Below, piece after piece: positions 28,411 through 37,095 of a stretch of DNA of 56,294 nt. Position 1 is the first letter of the stretch. Every line of letters starts with the position of its first letter. This DNA is from Byssovorax sp. (GTDB lineage Bacteria; Myxococcota_A; Polyangia; Polyangiales; Polyangiaceae), in NCBI GenBank assembly GCA_025362495.1, contig JANYGI010000190.1, forward strand, positions 1 through 56,294, given 5' to 3'. Made by a program: the position numbers and the translations under genes. Under the pieces are notes generated by a model, which was given only the letters and a program-made list of their open reading frames with translations, had not been told where the DNA came from and searched no databases.

Positions 28411-30336
28411 CTACTCGCGTGGCGGGCGCTTTCGCTCGTGAAACCAGGCGCGGTGGGCGCGCATCTGCCCGGCCTGATCCGGTGGCGCGCGGCGCTTGCA
28501 CGTGGCGATCTCGGCGCTCGCGGCCGGCGCGCCCCAGCGCACCTCGGGGCAGTCGTTGGGGTTGTAGGCCAGCTCGAGATCGGGCGCGCGCGCGACGACG
28601 TCGGCGAGCGTGATCGCGAACGGGACGCCGTCGCTCCGCTCGTAGCTCACCGTGCGCTTGTGGAGCTCGGCGTCGAGCAGCGCGTCGAGCTCGACCTTCA
28701 GATCGTCCGCGCTCTTGCCCGCCGGCATCGCGAAGCGCGTCGGCCTCCGCGCGACCAGCGCGGGAAATCCCTGCACGAGATCGACCGCGATCAGGAGCCT
28801 CAGATCGCGTGAAGGCGTGGAGAAATCTTCCCAGTCGCCGTCGGTCTCGAAGATCGACGCGCCCTTCGGCATCGCGATCCGCCCGCCGTGGCCACCGGCA
28901 AAATGCTTCTGCCCGTTCTGCACCGAGAGCACCCGCGCCCGCACCTGCTCGTCGAGGGCCTGCACGCGCTCGAGCATCGCCGCCGCGGGATCGAGCGGCG
29001 ACGGCGAGAGCACATCGTCCATCCGATCGTAGAAGCCCGTCGCGCCCGCGGCGTACTGATCGAGCGCGAAGTCCGCGTACCCCGGCGCGGTGGCGATCGC
29101 GGCGTTCGAGAGCGCCCGCACCTGCCCGCGATCCATCATCAGCGGGCGGAAGCGCTTGAACCCGGCGCTGCCGAGCGCGGGATCGACGGCGAAGAGGAAA
29201 TTGCCCGCCCAGAAGCGCTTGCGCGCGACGGTGCCGTCCGGCTGTCCATCGACCGCGAGCAGCACCCCGCCCGAGCTCTCCGTCTGCGGGATGCGCTTGG
29301 CGACGACGAGGATGTGCCCGTACGGATCGGCGTAGATGGTGCCCGGCCGCAGCCCCTCGAACGAGAGGCGGATTGGGTAATAATCTCCTCCATCGTTCTC
29401 CGCTGGAGCACGACCGGTACCGGAGTGGACGGTGTTGGCCACCGTGATCCGCAGGAAATCCGTGAAGGTGGCCACGGCGCTCGTCCGCTGCGGCACCGGG
29501 TTGAGGTTCGATCGCCGGTGCGTGCACGTCGGCGGGACCCCGCCGCCGCCGCGCGTGCAGGTGGAGTACGCGAACGGGAGGCCGAGCTTGAACGCGAAAT
29601 ACGCCCGCAAAAAATAGGGTAAATCAGCGCAGTCGGGCTGGAGCACCGGGGCGCCGCGGCCGGCGTCGTCCTCGCCCTCGCCGCGATCGTCGTGGAGGAA
29701 GTTGCGCTCGCGATCGTCGAGCACGGCCTCCAGCGCGGGCCAGGCGGGCTGCTCGGTGAGAGGCGCGTCGAAGAGCTTCTCGATCCACGCCGAGTAGAGG
29801 TTCTCGTGGGCCTCGGACCACGCGTCGCGCACGCCCCACGCGGCGCTCCAGGCCGAGCGTTTCTCGGGCGCGGGATCGGCCTCGACGGTGAACGTGCGGC
29901 ACGCGGCGATCGCGCTCGCCGACGCAACGCCCGCGCGCTGGAGGACGACGCGGTACTCGCCCGCGGCCGCGGCGGGGATCTCGGCGTACCACCAGAACGG
30001 CGTCGCACCATGGCGCTCGGCGGATACGACGACCGGCGCGCCCGCGGGATCGTGGATCACCAGCGCGCCGTCGAGCGCGGCGCTCGCGACGGCGAGCACG
30101 CGCAGCGGACCACCGGCGCGAGGCGCGTGCGGCGCAGCGAAGACGGCGATCGCCGCGCTGTCGCCGCACTGCGAGGGCGCCGCGATCGGGACGAAGAGCG
30201 CCGCGGGCACGACGGGCGCGACCGCGGTCCCGGCGGGCGAAGGCAGCGCGGGCTCGCCGACGGGAGGCGCAGGCGGCGCCACGTTCGCGCACGCGCCGAG
30301 CGCGATCACGAACGAGGCCAGGATCCGCCGAAGCAT
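28411..30336 (-). CDS. Large lipoprotein with a possible papain-like fold
   Basis: 641 aa starting MLRRILASFVIALGACANVA (lipobox LGAC). An N-terminal beta-sandwich-like region (VLAVASAALDGALVIHDPAG, GEYRVVLQRAG) is followed by DCADLPYFLRAYFAFKLGLPF and, further on, YADPYGHILVVAK. A Cys at the start of a helix and a His in a strand are the arrangement of papain-like (NlpC/P60-type) enzymes, so a cell-wall or amide hydrolase is possible. The family is not recognised. Confidence 0.8.
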   Translation of the reverse strand: MLRRILASFVIALGACANVAPPAPPVGEPALPSPAGTAVAPVVPAALFVPIAAPSQCGDSAAIAVFAAPHAPRAGGPLRVLAVASAALDGALVIHDPAGAPVVVSAERHGATPFWWYAEIPAAAAGEYRVVLQRAGVASASAIAACRTFTVEADPAPEKRSAWSAAWGVRDAWSEAHENLYSAWIEKLFDAPLTEQPAWPALEAVLDDRERNFLHDDRGEGEDDAGRGAPVLQPDCADLPYFLRAYFAFKLGLPFAYSTCTRGGGGVPPTCTHRRSNLNPVPQRTSAVATFTDFLRITVANTVHSGTGRAPAENDGGDYYPIRLSFEGLRPGTIYADPYGHILVVAKRIPQTESSGGVLLAVDGQPDGTVARKRFWAGNFLFAVDPALGSAGFKRFRPLMMDRGQVRALSNAAIATAPGYADFALDQYAAGATGFYDRMDDVLSPSPLDPAAAMLERVQALDEQVRARVLSVQNGQKHFAGGHGGRIAMPKGASIFETDGDWEDFSTPSRDLRLLIAVDLVQGFPALVARRPTRFAMPAGKSADDLKVELDALLDAELHKRTVSYERSDGVPFAITLADVVARAPDLELAYNPNDCPEVRWGAPAASAEIATCKRRAPPDQAGQMRAHRAWFHERKRPPRE

Positions 30337-30445
30337 GATCGCTTCCTCTACCGGAGCAGGCGTCCCGGGCAAAGCGTACGGAGAAAAACGCGGAGTCGTC
30401 GATCGCCTTGACGCGGACGCGGCGGTGGGTAAAAACCGGGTTTCC
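30337..30445. promoter_or_regulatory. Divergent promoter region
   Basis: About 110 bp between the start of the large lipoprotein gene (minus) and the cupredoxin gene (plus); both promoters must lie here. No clear operator repeat is seen. Confidence 0.4.
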
Positions 30446-30871
30446 ATGATGCCACCAGGTAAGCAGCACTCGGTCAGCGGCCTCGCCGCTCTCCTCTTCG
30501 CCACCACGGCCGTGTTCGTCCAGGCAGCCTGCAGCAAGCCCTCCGAGGCCAGCGCGCAAGCGTCGACGAACACCGCCACCATCGCGCAGACGTCGCCCGC
30601 CGTCGGTCGACGCATCCCCATCACCGCGACGACCGAGGGCTACTCGCCCGCGAGCGTCGACGTGAAGAAGGGGGAAGCCGTCGTCCTCGTGTTCACCCGA
30701 ACCACCAAGGCCGATTGCCTCGCTCAGGTCGTGATCCCCGACCTCAACATCAAGAAAGATCTGCCCCAGAACACCCCGGTCGAGATCCCGGTGAAGTTCG
30801 ACAAAGAGGGCAAGGTCGGCTTCCAGTGCGGAATGGCCATGGTGAAGGGGACCATCAACGTAGGGAGCTGA
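30446..30871 (+). CDS. Exported cupredoxin-domain protein
   Basis: 141 aa. Signal peptide with lipobox-like end (LLFATTAVFVQAACSK), then a single cupredoxin barrel: ITATTEGYSPASVDVKKGEA, TTKADCLAQVVIPDL and GKVGFQCGMAMVKGTINV. Possible copper ligands are Cys, Met and Cys in ADC...QCGM. Convergent with a CopA-like ATPase gene, so a role in periplasmic copper handling is likely. Confidence 0.88.
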   Translation: MMPPGKQHSVSGLAALLFATTAVFVQAACSKPSEASAQASTNTATIAQTSPAVGRRIPITATTEGYSPASVDVKKGEAVVLVFTRTTKADCLAQVVIPDLNIKKDLPQNTPVEIPVKFDKEGKVGFQCGMAMVKGTINVGS

Positions 30872-30880
30872 TTTTTCGAT

Positions 30881-30934
30881 GGGGCCGCAAGCGGCCCCAA
30901 ACCCCAAAAAAGGCTGGCATCGCCGGCCTTTTTT
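30881..30934. terminator. Double bidirectional intrinsic terminator
   Basis: Two hairpins between convergent genes: GGGGCCG/CGGCCCC with loop CAAG at 30881-30898, then AAAAAAGGC/GCCTTTTTT at 30906-30934, which gives a T-run in either direction. Confidence 0.88.
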
Positions 30935-30988
30935 ATTGGCTGTCCACGAGCAAGATTGCCAGTCTGCGCCCGCGGTGGACGGGCGAAC

Positions 30989-33361
30989 TCAGAGCTTCAC
31001 TCGACGCAGCCGCAGGGCATTGCCAATCACCGACACCGAGCTGAGGCTCATCGCCGCGCTGGCGATCATCGGCGAGAGCAAGAGCCCGAAGAACGGGTAG
31101 AGCGCCCCCGCTGCGAGGGGCACGCCAACGCCGTTGTAGACGAAGGCGAAGAACAGGTTCTGGCGAATGTTGCGCATCGTCGCGCGGCCGAGGCGCCGGG
31201 CGCGGACCAGGCCCTGGAGATCGCCCTTCACCAGCGTAACGCCGGCGCTCTCGAGCGCGACGTCGGCGCCCGTCCCCATCGCGATGCCGACGCGAGCGCG
31301 GGCCAGGGCGGGCGCGTCGTTGACGCCGTCGCCGGCCATCGCCACGACGCGGCCCTCTCTCTCGAGCTGCGCGATGACGTCGCTCTTTCCCTCCGGCAAC
31401 ACGCCGGCGAACACCCGCGTGATCCCGAGCTGCTTCGCCGTCGCCTCCGCCGTGGCGCGGCTGTCGCCGCTCAGCATCACCATCGTCAGCCCCTCCTCGC
31501 GCAGCGTCGCCAGCGCCTCCGCGGCGCCGGCCTTGATCGGATCCGCGACGGCGACGAGGCCCGCCGCCTTGCCATCGACGGCGAGGAGCACGACCGAGGC
31601 GCCGTCCCCGCGGAGCGCCTCCGCCTCGGCGTCGAGGCCCTCGTCGTCAATGCCGAGTTCGATGAAAATAGCCTTGTTTCCCAGCGCGATCGCGCGATCG
31701 CCGACCGAGCCCGTCACGCCCTTTCCCGGGATCGATCGAAACCCCACGGCCGCGGCGAGCGCGAGCTTCCTGGCCTCGGCGGCGGCGACGATGGCCCCCG
31801 CGAGCGGGTGCTCGCTCCCGCGCTCCAGGCTCGCGGCGAGGCCGAGCAGCTCATCCTCGCTGCCGCGGCGCGCGACGACGCCGGACACGCGCGGCTTGCC
31901 TTCGGTCAGCGTCCCCGTCTTGTCGAGCACCAGGGTGTCGACCTTCTCCAGCGCCTCGAGCGCCTCGGCGTCCTTCACGAGCACGCCCGCCGCCGCGCCG
32001 CGTCCCGTGGCGACCATGATCGACATCGGCGTGGCGAGGCCGAGCGCGCACGGGCAGGCGATGATCAGCACCGCAACGGCGTTCACCAGGGCGAGCGCGG
32101 GGCTCGACAGCCACCACACCGCGAAGGTGGCGATCGCCACGAGGATCACCGCGGGAACGAAGAAGCTCGCGACCCGATCGGTGAGCCGCTGGATCGGCGC
32201 CCGGCTCCGCTGCGCGGCCGACACGAGCGCCACGATCCGCGCGAGCAATGTCCCCTGCCCGACGCGCTCGGCGCGCATCACCAGCGCGCCGTTGCCGTTC
32301 ATGGTTCCCCCGACGACGGCGTCGCCGGGGCCCTTCTCGACCGGGATCGACTCGCCCGTGACCATCGACTCGTCGACGGCGCTGCGTCCCTCGATCACCA
32401 CGCCGTCGACGGGTAGCTTCTCGCCCGGCCGCACCCGCAGGCGATCGCCGACGACCACGCTCTCGATCGCCGCGTTCTCGTCGCTGCCGTCGTCGCGCAC
32501 ACGCCGCGCGGTCTTCGGCGCGAGCCCCAGCAGGGCGCGGATCGCCCCGCCGGTGCGGTTACGCGCGCGCAGCTCGAGCACCTGCCCGAGCAGCACCAGC
32601 GTGGTGATCACCGCCGCCGATTCGAAGTACACGGGCGGGGCGCCGTGATGCCCGCGGATCCCCGCGGGGATCGCCGCGGGGAAGAGCACCGCGAACAGGC
32701 TGTAGAGAAACGCCGCGCCGGTTCCGACGGCGATCAGCGTGAACATGTTGAACCGCAGCGTCTTCAGCGAGACGAAGCCGCGCTCGAAGAACGGATACCC
32801 ACCCCAGAGCACGACGGGAGCCGCGAGCGCGAGCTCGATCCAAGGCAGCGCCGCGCCGAGCGCGCGCGACGCCGGCATCCCCGGCAGCATGTCGATCATC
32901 GCGATGGCGAAGACAGGCATTGTGAACGCGAGACTGACGACGAAGCGGCGTCGCATGTCGACGAGCTCGGCGCTGTCGCCTTCGTCGACCGAGGGCAGCT
33001 CCGGCTCGAGCGCCATCCCGCAGATCGGGCACGCGCTCGGATGATCCGCGACCACCTCGGGATCCATCGGGCACACGTACCGCACACCCTTGCCCGGCGC
33101 GGCCGCGGCGAGCGGCGCCTCGACCTTTGCGAGCGACGCCGGAGCGACGGGAGCGACCTCGCTCTTCGGCTTCAAAAAGGCTTCAGGATCCGCTTGAAAG
33201 CGCGCGTTGCACTTCGGGTTGCAGAACGAATACGTGACGCCCGCGTGCTCGAAGCTGCCGCCGCGCGCCTTCGCCGGATCGACCTTCATCCCGCACACCG
33301 GATCGGTCACCTTCGTCGGGGGAGCGGGCTCCACGGGATCAGGAGCGGGGTCGGCAGTCAT
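30989..33361 (-). CDS. copA: Heavy-metal (copper) P-type ATPase with YHS domain
   Basis: 790 aa. Exports Cu+ across the inner membrane using ATP. N-terminus: YHS domain ([24 protein letters not shown]), then a heavy-metal-binding segment [20 protein letters not shown]. Eight membrane helices; [13 protein letters not shown] holds the CPC site, [15 protein letters not shown] the phosphorylated Asp, and [13 protein letters not shown] the hinge. The in-frame ATG at 33361 (MTADPAPDP) fits better than one 12 codons upstream. No CopZ or CueR is seen nearby. Confidence 0.94.
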   Translation of the reverse strand: MTADPAPDPVEPAPPTKVTDPVCGMKVDPAKARGGSFEHAGVTYSFCNPKCNARFQADPEAFLKPKSEVAPVAPASLAKVEAPLAAAAPGKGVRYVCPMDPEVVADHPSACPICGMALEPELPSVDEGDSAELVDMRRRFVVSLAFTMPVFAIAMIDMLPGMPASRALGAALPWIELALAAPVVLWGGYPFFERGFVSLKTLRFNMFTLIAVGTGAAFLYSLFAVLFPAAIPAGIRGHHGAPPVYFESAAVITTLVLLGQVLELRARNRTGGAIRALLGLAPKTARRVRDDGSDENAAIESVVVGDRLRVRPGEKLPVDGVVIEGRSAVDESMVTGESIPVEKGPGDAVVGGTMNGNGALVMRAERVGQGTLLARIVALVSAAQRSRAPIQRLTDRVASFFVPAVILVAIATFAVWWLSSPALALVNAVAVLIIACPCALGLATPMSIMVATGRGAAAGVLVKDAEALEALEKVDTLVLDKTGTLTEGKPRVSGVVARRGSEDELLGLAASLERGSEHPLAGAIVAAAEARKLALAAAVGFRSIPGKGVTGSVGDRAIALGNKAIFIELGIDDEGLDAEAEALRGDGASVVLLAVDGKAAGLVAVADPIKAGAAEALATLREEGLTMVMLSGDSRATAEATAKQLGITRVFAGVLPEGKSDVIAQLEREGRVVAMAGDGVNDAPALARARVGIAMGTGADVALESAGVTLVKGDLQGLVRARRLGRATMRNIRQNLFFAFVYNGVGVPLAAGALYPFFGLLLSPMIASAAMSLSSVSVIGNALRLRRVKL

Positions 33362-33624
33362 CGCGCCGAACCTTGGGCCGCCTGCTCCGCGCGGCAATAG
33401 CGCAGAGAATGCAGGGGTTTCCGCGGTCTTGCGCGGCCCCGCACGCTTTCGCTTTCCCTTCGGCCCTCCGTGAGTAGAATGCGCGCCCCCGACCTGCCTG
33501 GCGCTCCCGCGCCCCGGTTCACCGCTCCGAACCGGCTTCCCGAAGAGGCAAAGAGGGTCCGCACATTGCGGTACGCCCGCGCATCACGCGCCTCACGCCT
33601 CGGAGCGAAGAGACAGACCGAATC

Positions 33625-34293
33625 ATGAACCAGAATCCCGGCATCATCGGCAAGAAGATCGGCATGACGCAGATCTTCGACGACAAGGGCGAGGTCATCC
33701 GCGTGACCGTCGTTCAGGGCGGCTGCGTCGTCCTCGGCAAGCGCACGCTCGAGAAGGACAAGTACAGCGCCCTGATCCTCGGCCTCGGCGAGCGCAAAGA
33801 GAAGAGCACCAAGAAGCCCGTCCTCGGCTTCATCAAGAAGGCCGGCCAGACGCCGAAGCGCTGGATCAAGGAGATGCGTTGCTCCGCCGAGCACGCCGCG
33901 AAGTACGAGGTCGGCCAGAAGGTGGCCCTCGACGGGATCTTCGAAGCCGGCCAGATCGTCGACGCGCAGGGCACCTCGCGCGGCCGCGGCTTCACCGGCG
34001 TCGTGCGCAAGTGGGGCTTCGCCGGCGGCGTCAGCTCGCACGGTACCCACGAGTACTTCCGCCACGGCGGCTCGATCGGTACCAACATGACCCCTGGTCG
34101 CACGCTCCCCGGCCTCAAGATGCCCGGGCAGTACGGCAACGAGACGGTCAGCATGCTCAACATCCGCGTGGCGAAGCTGATCCTCGAGGACGACCTCGTC
34201 CTGATCGAGGGCGCGGTCCCGGGCCCTGACGGCGGCCTCGTCGTCATCCGCGGCGCCGTGAAGAAGAAGAACGCCGGCAAGAAGAAGGCCTGA
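33625..34293 (+). CDS. rplC: 50S ribosomal protein L3
   Basis: 222 aa. Early-assembly protein of the large subunit. Start IIGKKIGMTQIFDDKGEVI and the conserved GTNMTPGRTLPGLKMPG and RRTKGRGF-type segment (TSRGRGFTGVVRKWGFAGG) are diagnostic. Unusually it stands alone: none of the S10-operon genes (rpsJ, rplD, rplW) flank it; copA is upstream on the other strand and rlmE follows. Confidence 0.97.
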   Translation: MNQNPGIIGKKIGMTQIFDDKGEVIRVTVVQGGCVVLGKRTLEKDKYSALILGLGERKEKSTKKPVLGFIKKAGQTPKRWIKEMRCSAEHAAKYEVGQKVALDGIFEAGQIVDAQGTSRGRGFTGVVRKWGFAGGVSSHGTHEYFRHGGSIGTNMTPGRTLPGLKMPGQYGNETVSMLNIRVAKLILEDDLVLIEGAVPGPDGGLVVIRGAVKKKNAGKKKA

Positions 34294-34315
34294 TTTCCAG
34301 GCTGATCTGAACGCG

Positions 34316-34355
34316 GCCCCCCTCGCCCCTCGCGGTGAGGGGGGCTTCGTCTTTT
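34316..34355 (+). terminator. Intrinsic terminator after rplC
   Basis: Nine-bp stem GCCCCCCTC/GAGGGGGGC followed by TTCGTCTTTT. Confidence 0.82.
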
Positions 34356-34372
34356 CTGGAGTGACGCTCGCC

Positions 34373-34981
34373 ATGTCGAAGTCGAAGAACCTGTACCAGC
34401 GCGCCGACTCGTTCACGAAGGCCGCCAAAGCGCAGGGCTACCCGGCGCGCAGCGTCTTCAAGCTCGAGGAGATCGATCACCGCGTGCGCCTGCTCAAGAG
34501 CGGCCAGCGCGTGCTCGATCTCGGCGCCGCGCCGGGCTCGTGGTCGATGTACGCCGCGAAGAAGATCGGCCCGAGCGGCAAGCTCCTGGCGATCGATCTC
34601 TCGGAGATCCAGGGCAGCCTCGGCCCCAACGCGCACATCGTGCAGGGCGACGCGCTCTCGCTCGCCAGCGACGCGCTCGCGATGTTCGCGCCCTACGACG
34701 TCGTCCTCTCCGACATGGCCCCCTCGACGAGCGGCAGCAAGGTCGCCGATCAGGCCCGCAGCTTCGAGCTCTTCATGCGCGCCGTCGAGATCGCCAGGGC
34801 CCTCGGCGCGCCGGGCGGCTCCTTCGTCGGCAAGATCTTCATGGGCGAAGACTTCACGAAGGCCCGAGACGCCGTGCGCGCCCTCTTCAGCGACGTGCGC
34901 ACGATCAAGCCCGATGGCACGCGCGCCAGCAGCGTCGAGGTCTTCATCATCGGCCAGGGCCGCAAGAAGATCGACGCCTGA
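34373..34981 (+). CDS. rlmE: 23S rRNA (uridine-2552) 2'-O-methyltransferase
   Basis: 202 aa, RrmJ/FtsJ family; methylates U2552 of the A-loop on the 50S subunit. Catalytic tetrad is visible: Lys in SVFKLEEID, Asp in VLSDMAPSTSG, Lys in SFVGKIFMGE and Glu in ASSVEVFIIG, with the SAM loop DLGAAPGSW. I start at the ATG (MSKSKNLYQR); a GTG four codons earlier overlaps a GGAG. It faces the minus-strand tRNA array. Confidence 0.95.
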   Translation: MSKSKNLYQRADSFTKAAKAQGYPARSVFKLEEIDHRVRLLKSGQRVLDLGAAPGSWSMYAAKKIGPSGKLLAIDLSEIQGSLGPNAHIVQGDALSLASDALAMFAPYDVVLSDMAPSTSGSKVADQARSFELFMRAVEIARALGAPGGSFVGKIFMGEDFTKARDAVRALFSDVRTIKPDGTRASSVEVFIIGQGRKKIDA

Positions 34982-35040
34982 AGCGGATCTCCCGCGGCGG
35001 ACAGCGGCGGCCCGACAACCGAGCGAACAATAGCTTGCCG

Positions 35041-35114
35041 TGGCACGGGGACGTGGACTCGAACCACGATCTGAGGAATCAAAGGCCCCCGTCCTGCCCT
35101 TGGACGATCCCCGC
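35041..35114 (-). tRNA. tRNA-Gln(TTG)
   Basis: Acceptor GCGGGGA/TCCCCGT, discriminator G and CCA encoded. Anticodon loop CTTTGAT; pair 31-39 is a C.T mismatch, as in the second Gln tRNA of the array. Last tRNA in transcription order. Confidence 0.85.
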
Positions 35115-35149
35115 ATGGTCTCGATAAAAGACGGGCAAGATATCGATGA

Positions 35150-35222
35150 CCGCGTAAATCGACGGGACTCGAACCCGCAACCTCTGCCTTGCGACAGCGC
35201 TCTACCATTGAGCTACGTCCCC
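35150..35222 (-). pseudogene. Degenerate tRNA (Ala-like)
   Basis: Good 5' acceptor GGGGACG, a perfect D-arm (TAGCTCAATGGTAGAGC) and T-arm (GCGGG TTCGAGT CCCGT). The anticodon region has no 7-nt loop and the 3' acceptor strand does not pair. Probably a decayed gene. Confidence 0.6.
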
Positions 35223-35423
35223 GTGACTTCGAGCGCCTCACAAAACCTCCCGTCGCCGTCATGCAGAGCCGCGGCTCTCGCCTGCGTTGCTCGGATTCGG
35301 CGTGCATTCGCACGCCTTCATCCTCGCGCCTTGGCGAGCTTGCGTCTCTTTCGCCGGCTCGGTCCGGTTTTGTTCGGCGCTCTTATTGCTGGTGGAGACG
35401 ATAACGCGATCATCACGGCCCGT

Positions 35424-35511
35424 CGGCGGAAGTCGGGTGAGTCGAACACCATGCCCTGACGGGCACGCTCCGGGTAGCAACCGGGCCCGGCACCATGCCG
35501 GTTCAGCTTCC
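35424..35511 (-). tRNA. tRNA-Ser(GCT)
   Basis: Class II: acceptor GGAAGCT/GACTTCC with weak pairs 6-7, D-arm CCGGC/GCCGG, loop TTGCTAC, long variable arm TGCCC/GGGCA and T-loop TTCGACT. Reads AGC/AGT. Confidence 0.82.
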
Positions 35512-35527
35512 ATGTGTCGTGCGAGAG

Positions 35528-35615
35528 CGGAAGACGGAGGTCCCGACCCCCACACCCCGCGTGGAGGTGCACGCTGCTTTCCAGGCAGGCCCGGCCCCCG
35601 GCCGGCTCATCTTCC
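35528..35615 (-). tRNA. tRNA-Ser(GGA)
   Basis: Class II: acceptor GGAAGAT/GTCTTCC, D-arm CCGGC/GCCGG, loop CTGGAAA. The T-arm is irregular: loop TCGGGAC instead of TTCGANT. Shares acceptor and D-arm with the neighbouring Ser(GCT). Confidence 0.75.
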
Positions 35616-35676
35616 ATCGAAGCAAGAGAGGCCTCACCCCCTCTCGCCGCGAACGGAGAGAGGGGGGCGAGCGTGG

Positions 35677-36180
35677 TCAGCAGTAGTGGAGCCACGACTC
35701 GGGGTGATTTCCCTCCCGCGAGACGACCGTGGTCATCGGCAGCGAGCGGGGCTTGACCGGCGCGCGGAGCAGCTTCATTCCGGCCTGCTCCGGCGTCCGA
35801 CCCCTCTTCATGCCGTTGCAGTCGTAGCAGGAAGCGACGATGTTCTCCCACACCGTCTTCCCGCCCTGAACGCGGGGGACGACGTGGTCGTAGTTGAGCT
35901 CCCGCGCCGACTTCCGCGCGCCACAGTACTGGCAGCGGAAGTCGTCACGCGCGAAGACGTTGTTGCGCGAGAACTTCACTCCGCGCTTCATCCCGCCGAG
36001 GGGCCGCTTCAGGCGGACCACGGCGGGCGCGCGGATGGAGAGCGACGGAGAGGCGATCTCCTCGTCGTACTCTTCGATGACCTCGACCTTTCCCAGGAAG
36101 CTCATCGTCACGGCGACTTGCCATGAGATGATCTTGTGGGGCCTCATCCACGGAGTGAGCAACAGCGTCAGCGCAGTCAT
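35677..36180 (-). CDS. HNH endonuclease embedded in the tRNA array
   Basis: 167 aa. Zinc knuckle and HNH core: FRCQYCGARKSAR, LNYDHVVPRVQGGKT and WENIVASCYDCNGMKRG. The N-terminal ISWQVAVTMSFLGKVEVIEEYD part is typical of a common free-standing bacterial HNH family, so it is full length. AGGTGG lies upstream of the ATG. It could be a homing-type mobility gene or an RNA/DNA-processing factor of the island; the sequence does not decide. It sits between Ser(GGA) and Leu(CAA). Confidence 0.88.
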   Translation of the reverse strand: MTALTLLLTPWMRPHKIISWQVAVTMSFLGKVEVIEEYDEEIASPSLSIRAPAVVRLKRPLGGMKRGVKFSRNNVFARDDFRCQYCGARKSARELNYDHVVPRVQGGKTVWENIVASCYDCNGMKRGRTPEQAGMKLLRAPVKPRSLPMTTVVSREGNHPESWLHYC

Positions 36181-36263
36181 GGTCCACCTCGTCCCCTACC
36201 TTCGCCTCATCCTCATCGCAGCTCTCCAGGCGCTCTCGCGCCGAACGGGAGATGAGCGACCCC

Positions 36264-36282
36264 TGGACGACCATCGTCCAGA
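36264..36282 (-). terminator. Hairpin between Leu(CAA) and the HNH gene
   Basis: Perfect 8-bp stem CTGGACGA/TCGTCCAG with loop TGG, 14 bases after the Leu tRNA. Could be a terminator or a processing signal. Confidence 0.5.
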
Positions 36283-36295
36283 GATTTCCACTCGG

Positions 36296-36369
36296 TGCTC
36301 GGGGCGGGACTCGAACCCGCACAAGACCGTTTTTGAGGCGGCCACGTTTGCCAGTTACGTCACCCGAGC
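36296..36369 (-). tRNA. tRNA-Leu(CAA), short variable loop
   Basis: Acceptor GCTCGGG/CCCGAGC, A73. Leu-type D-arm with CTGGCAAA, anticodon loop CTCAAAA, pair 31-39 C.A. The variable loop is only about 5 nt (CTTGT), whereas bacterial tRNA-Leu normally has a long arm. Confidence 0.85.
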
Positions 36370-36385
36370 ATTTTCTACAGACCGG

Positions 36386-36467
36386 TAGCACTGGTGGGGA
36401 TCGAACCCACACGCCCTTTCGAGCACGGAATCTCAGTCCGCTGCGTTTGCCATTTCGCCACAGTGCC
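36386..36467 (-). tRNA. tRNA-Leu(GAG)
   Basis: Canonical class II: acceptor GGCACTG/CAGTGCT, loop CTGAGAT, variable arm GCTC GAAA GGGC, T-arm GTGGG/CCCAC. The only Leu tRNA here with the expected long variable arm. Confidence 0.9.
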
Positions 36468-36471
36468 GTGA

Positions 36472-36544
36472 TATCCATGGGGGGAGTCGAACCCCCAAAA
36501 ACGGTTTCTGAGACCGCTGCGGTTGCCAGTTACGCCACATGGAT
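36472..36544 (-). tRNA. tRNA-Leu(CAG), short variable loop
   Basis: Acceptor ATCCATG/CATGGAT, loop CTCAGAA, stem GCGGT/ACCGT, T-stem GGGGG/CCCCC. Variable loop about 4 nt, so class-I-like despite a Leu D-arm. Confidence 0.85.
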
Positions 36545-36564
36545 GTGTTCATGAAATCGAACAG

Positions 36565-36636
36565 TGCAGGGCGTGAGGATCGAACTCACCTGATCCGGCT
36601 TGTCGAGCCGGTGCTCTCCCAGAGAACGAGCCCTGC
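36565..36636 (-). tRNA. tRNA-Val(GAC) with C33
   Basis: Acceptor GCAGGGC/GCCCTGC, A73. Perfect anticodon stem CCGGC/GCCGG around loop TCGACAA, which puts C at position 33 instead of the near-universal U. D-arm CTGGGAGAGC is Val-like. Confidence 0.82.
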
Positions 36637-36650
36637 GTGATCATCGCGGA

Positions 36651-36722
36651 TGGGGCAGCCGGGAGTCGAACCCGGAACGAGCTCCTTATCAGAGAGCTCA
36701 GGTCACCGTACCGTCCTGCCCC
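36651..36722 (-). tRNA. tRNA-Ile(GAT)
   Basis: Acceptor GGGGCAG/CTGCCCC, A73. Anticodon stem GCTCT/GGAGC with loop CTGATAA; D-arm reduced to GGT/ACC. Confidence 0.85.
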
Positions 36723-36739
36723 GACAGAACCCTTTTCGA

Positions 36740-36812
36740 TGCGGAACCAGGGGATCGAACCCTGCGAGCCCGGTTTGTGGGACCGGCGCATTCACCAGCT
36801 TGCTCGTCCCGC
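36740..36812 (-). tRNA. tRNA-Val(CAC) with C33
   Basis: Acceptor GCGGGAC/GTTCCGC, stem CCGGT/ACCGG, loop CCCACAA (C33, anticodon CAC), T-stem CAGGG/CCCTG. Confidence 0.8.
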
Positions 36813-36816
36813 GCGG

Positions 36817-36891
36817 TCTGGGTGAGAGGATTCGAACCTCCAATCCCCGGTTCCCCGAACCGGTGCTCTGACCAGATTGAGCCACACCCAG
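36817..36891 (-). tRNA. tRNA-Pro(GGG) with C33
   Basis: Acceptor CTGGGTG/CACCCAG, A73. Stem CCGGT/ACCGG, loop TCGGGGA with C33, anticodon GGG and G37 as expected for Pro. Confidence 0.88.
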
Positions 36892-36914
36892 ATGAATTTG
36901 TACTGCGAGAATGG

Positions 36915-36988
36915 TCTGGGTGAGAGGATTCGAACCTCCAATCGCCGGTGCCCGGAACCGGAGCTCTGCCAGATTGAGCCACACCCAG
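36915..36988 (-). tRNA. tRNA-Pro(CGG) with C33
   Basis: Nearly identical to the neighbouring Pro tRNA in acceptor, D-arm and T-arm; loop TCCGGGC gives C33 and anticodon CGG. A clear local duplication with anticodon change. Confidence 0.88.
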
Positions 36989-37025
36989 ATGAGTCGAGAA
37001 TCCCCACGAAAATGAGGGTTCTTCG

Positions 37026-37094
37026 TCGCGACGAGAGGAGTCGAACCTCCACGGACAGCCTTATGAGAGCCGCCGCTCGCCTCGAGGCGCCGCG
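37026..37094 (-). tRNA. tRNA-Met/Ile2(CAT), compact
   Basis: 69 nt. Acceptor CGCGGCG/CGTCGCG, A73, loop CTCATAA. D-arm TCG/CGA with only AGG in the loop. Elongator Met or lysidine-type Ile cannot be told apart. Confidence 0.8.
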
Positions 37095-37095
37095 G

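Noticed and set aside
35424-35511. Possible selenocysteine tRNA
   Set aside because: Long variable arm and GGAAG acceptor recall tRNA-Sec, but the anticodon is GCT and the acceptor is not extended.
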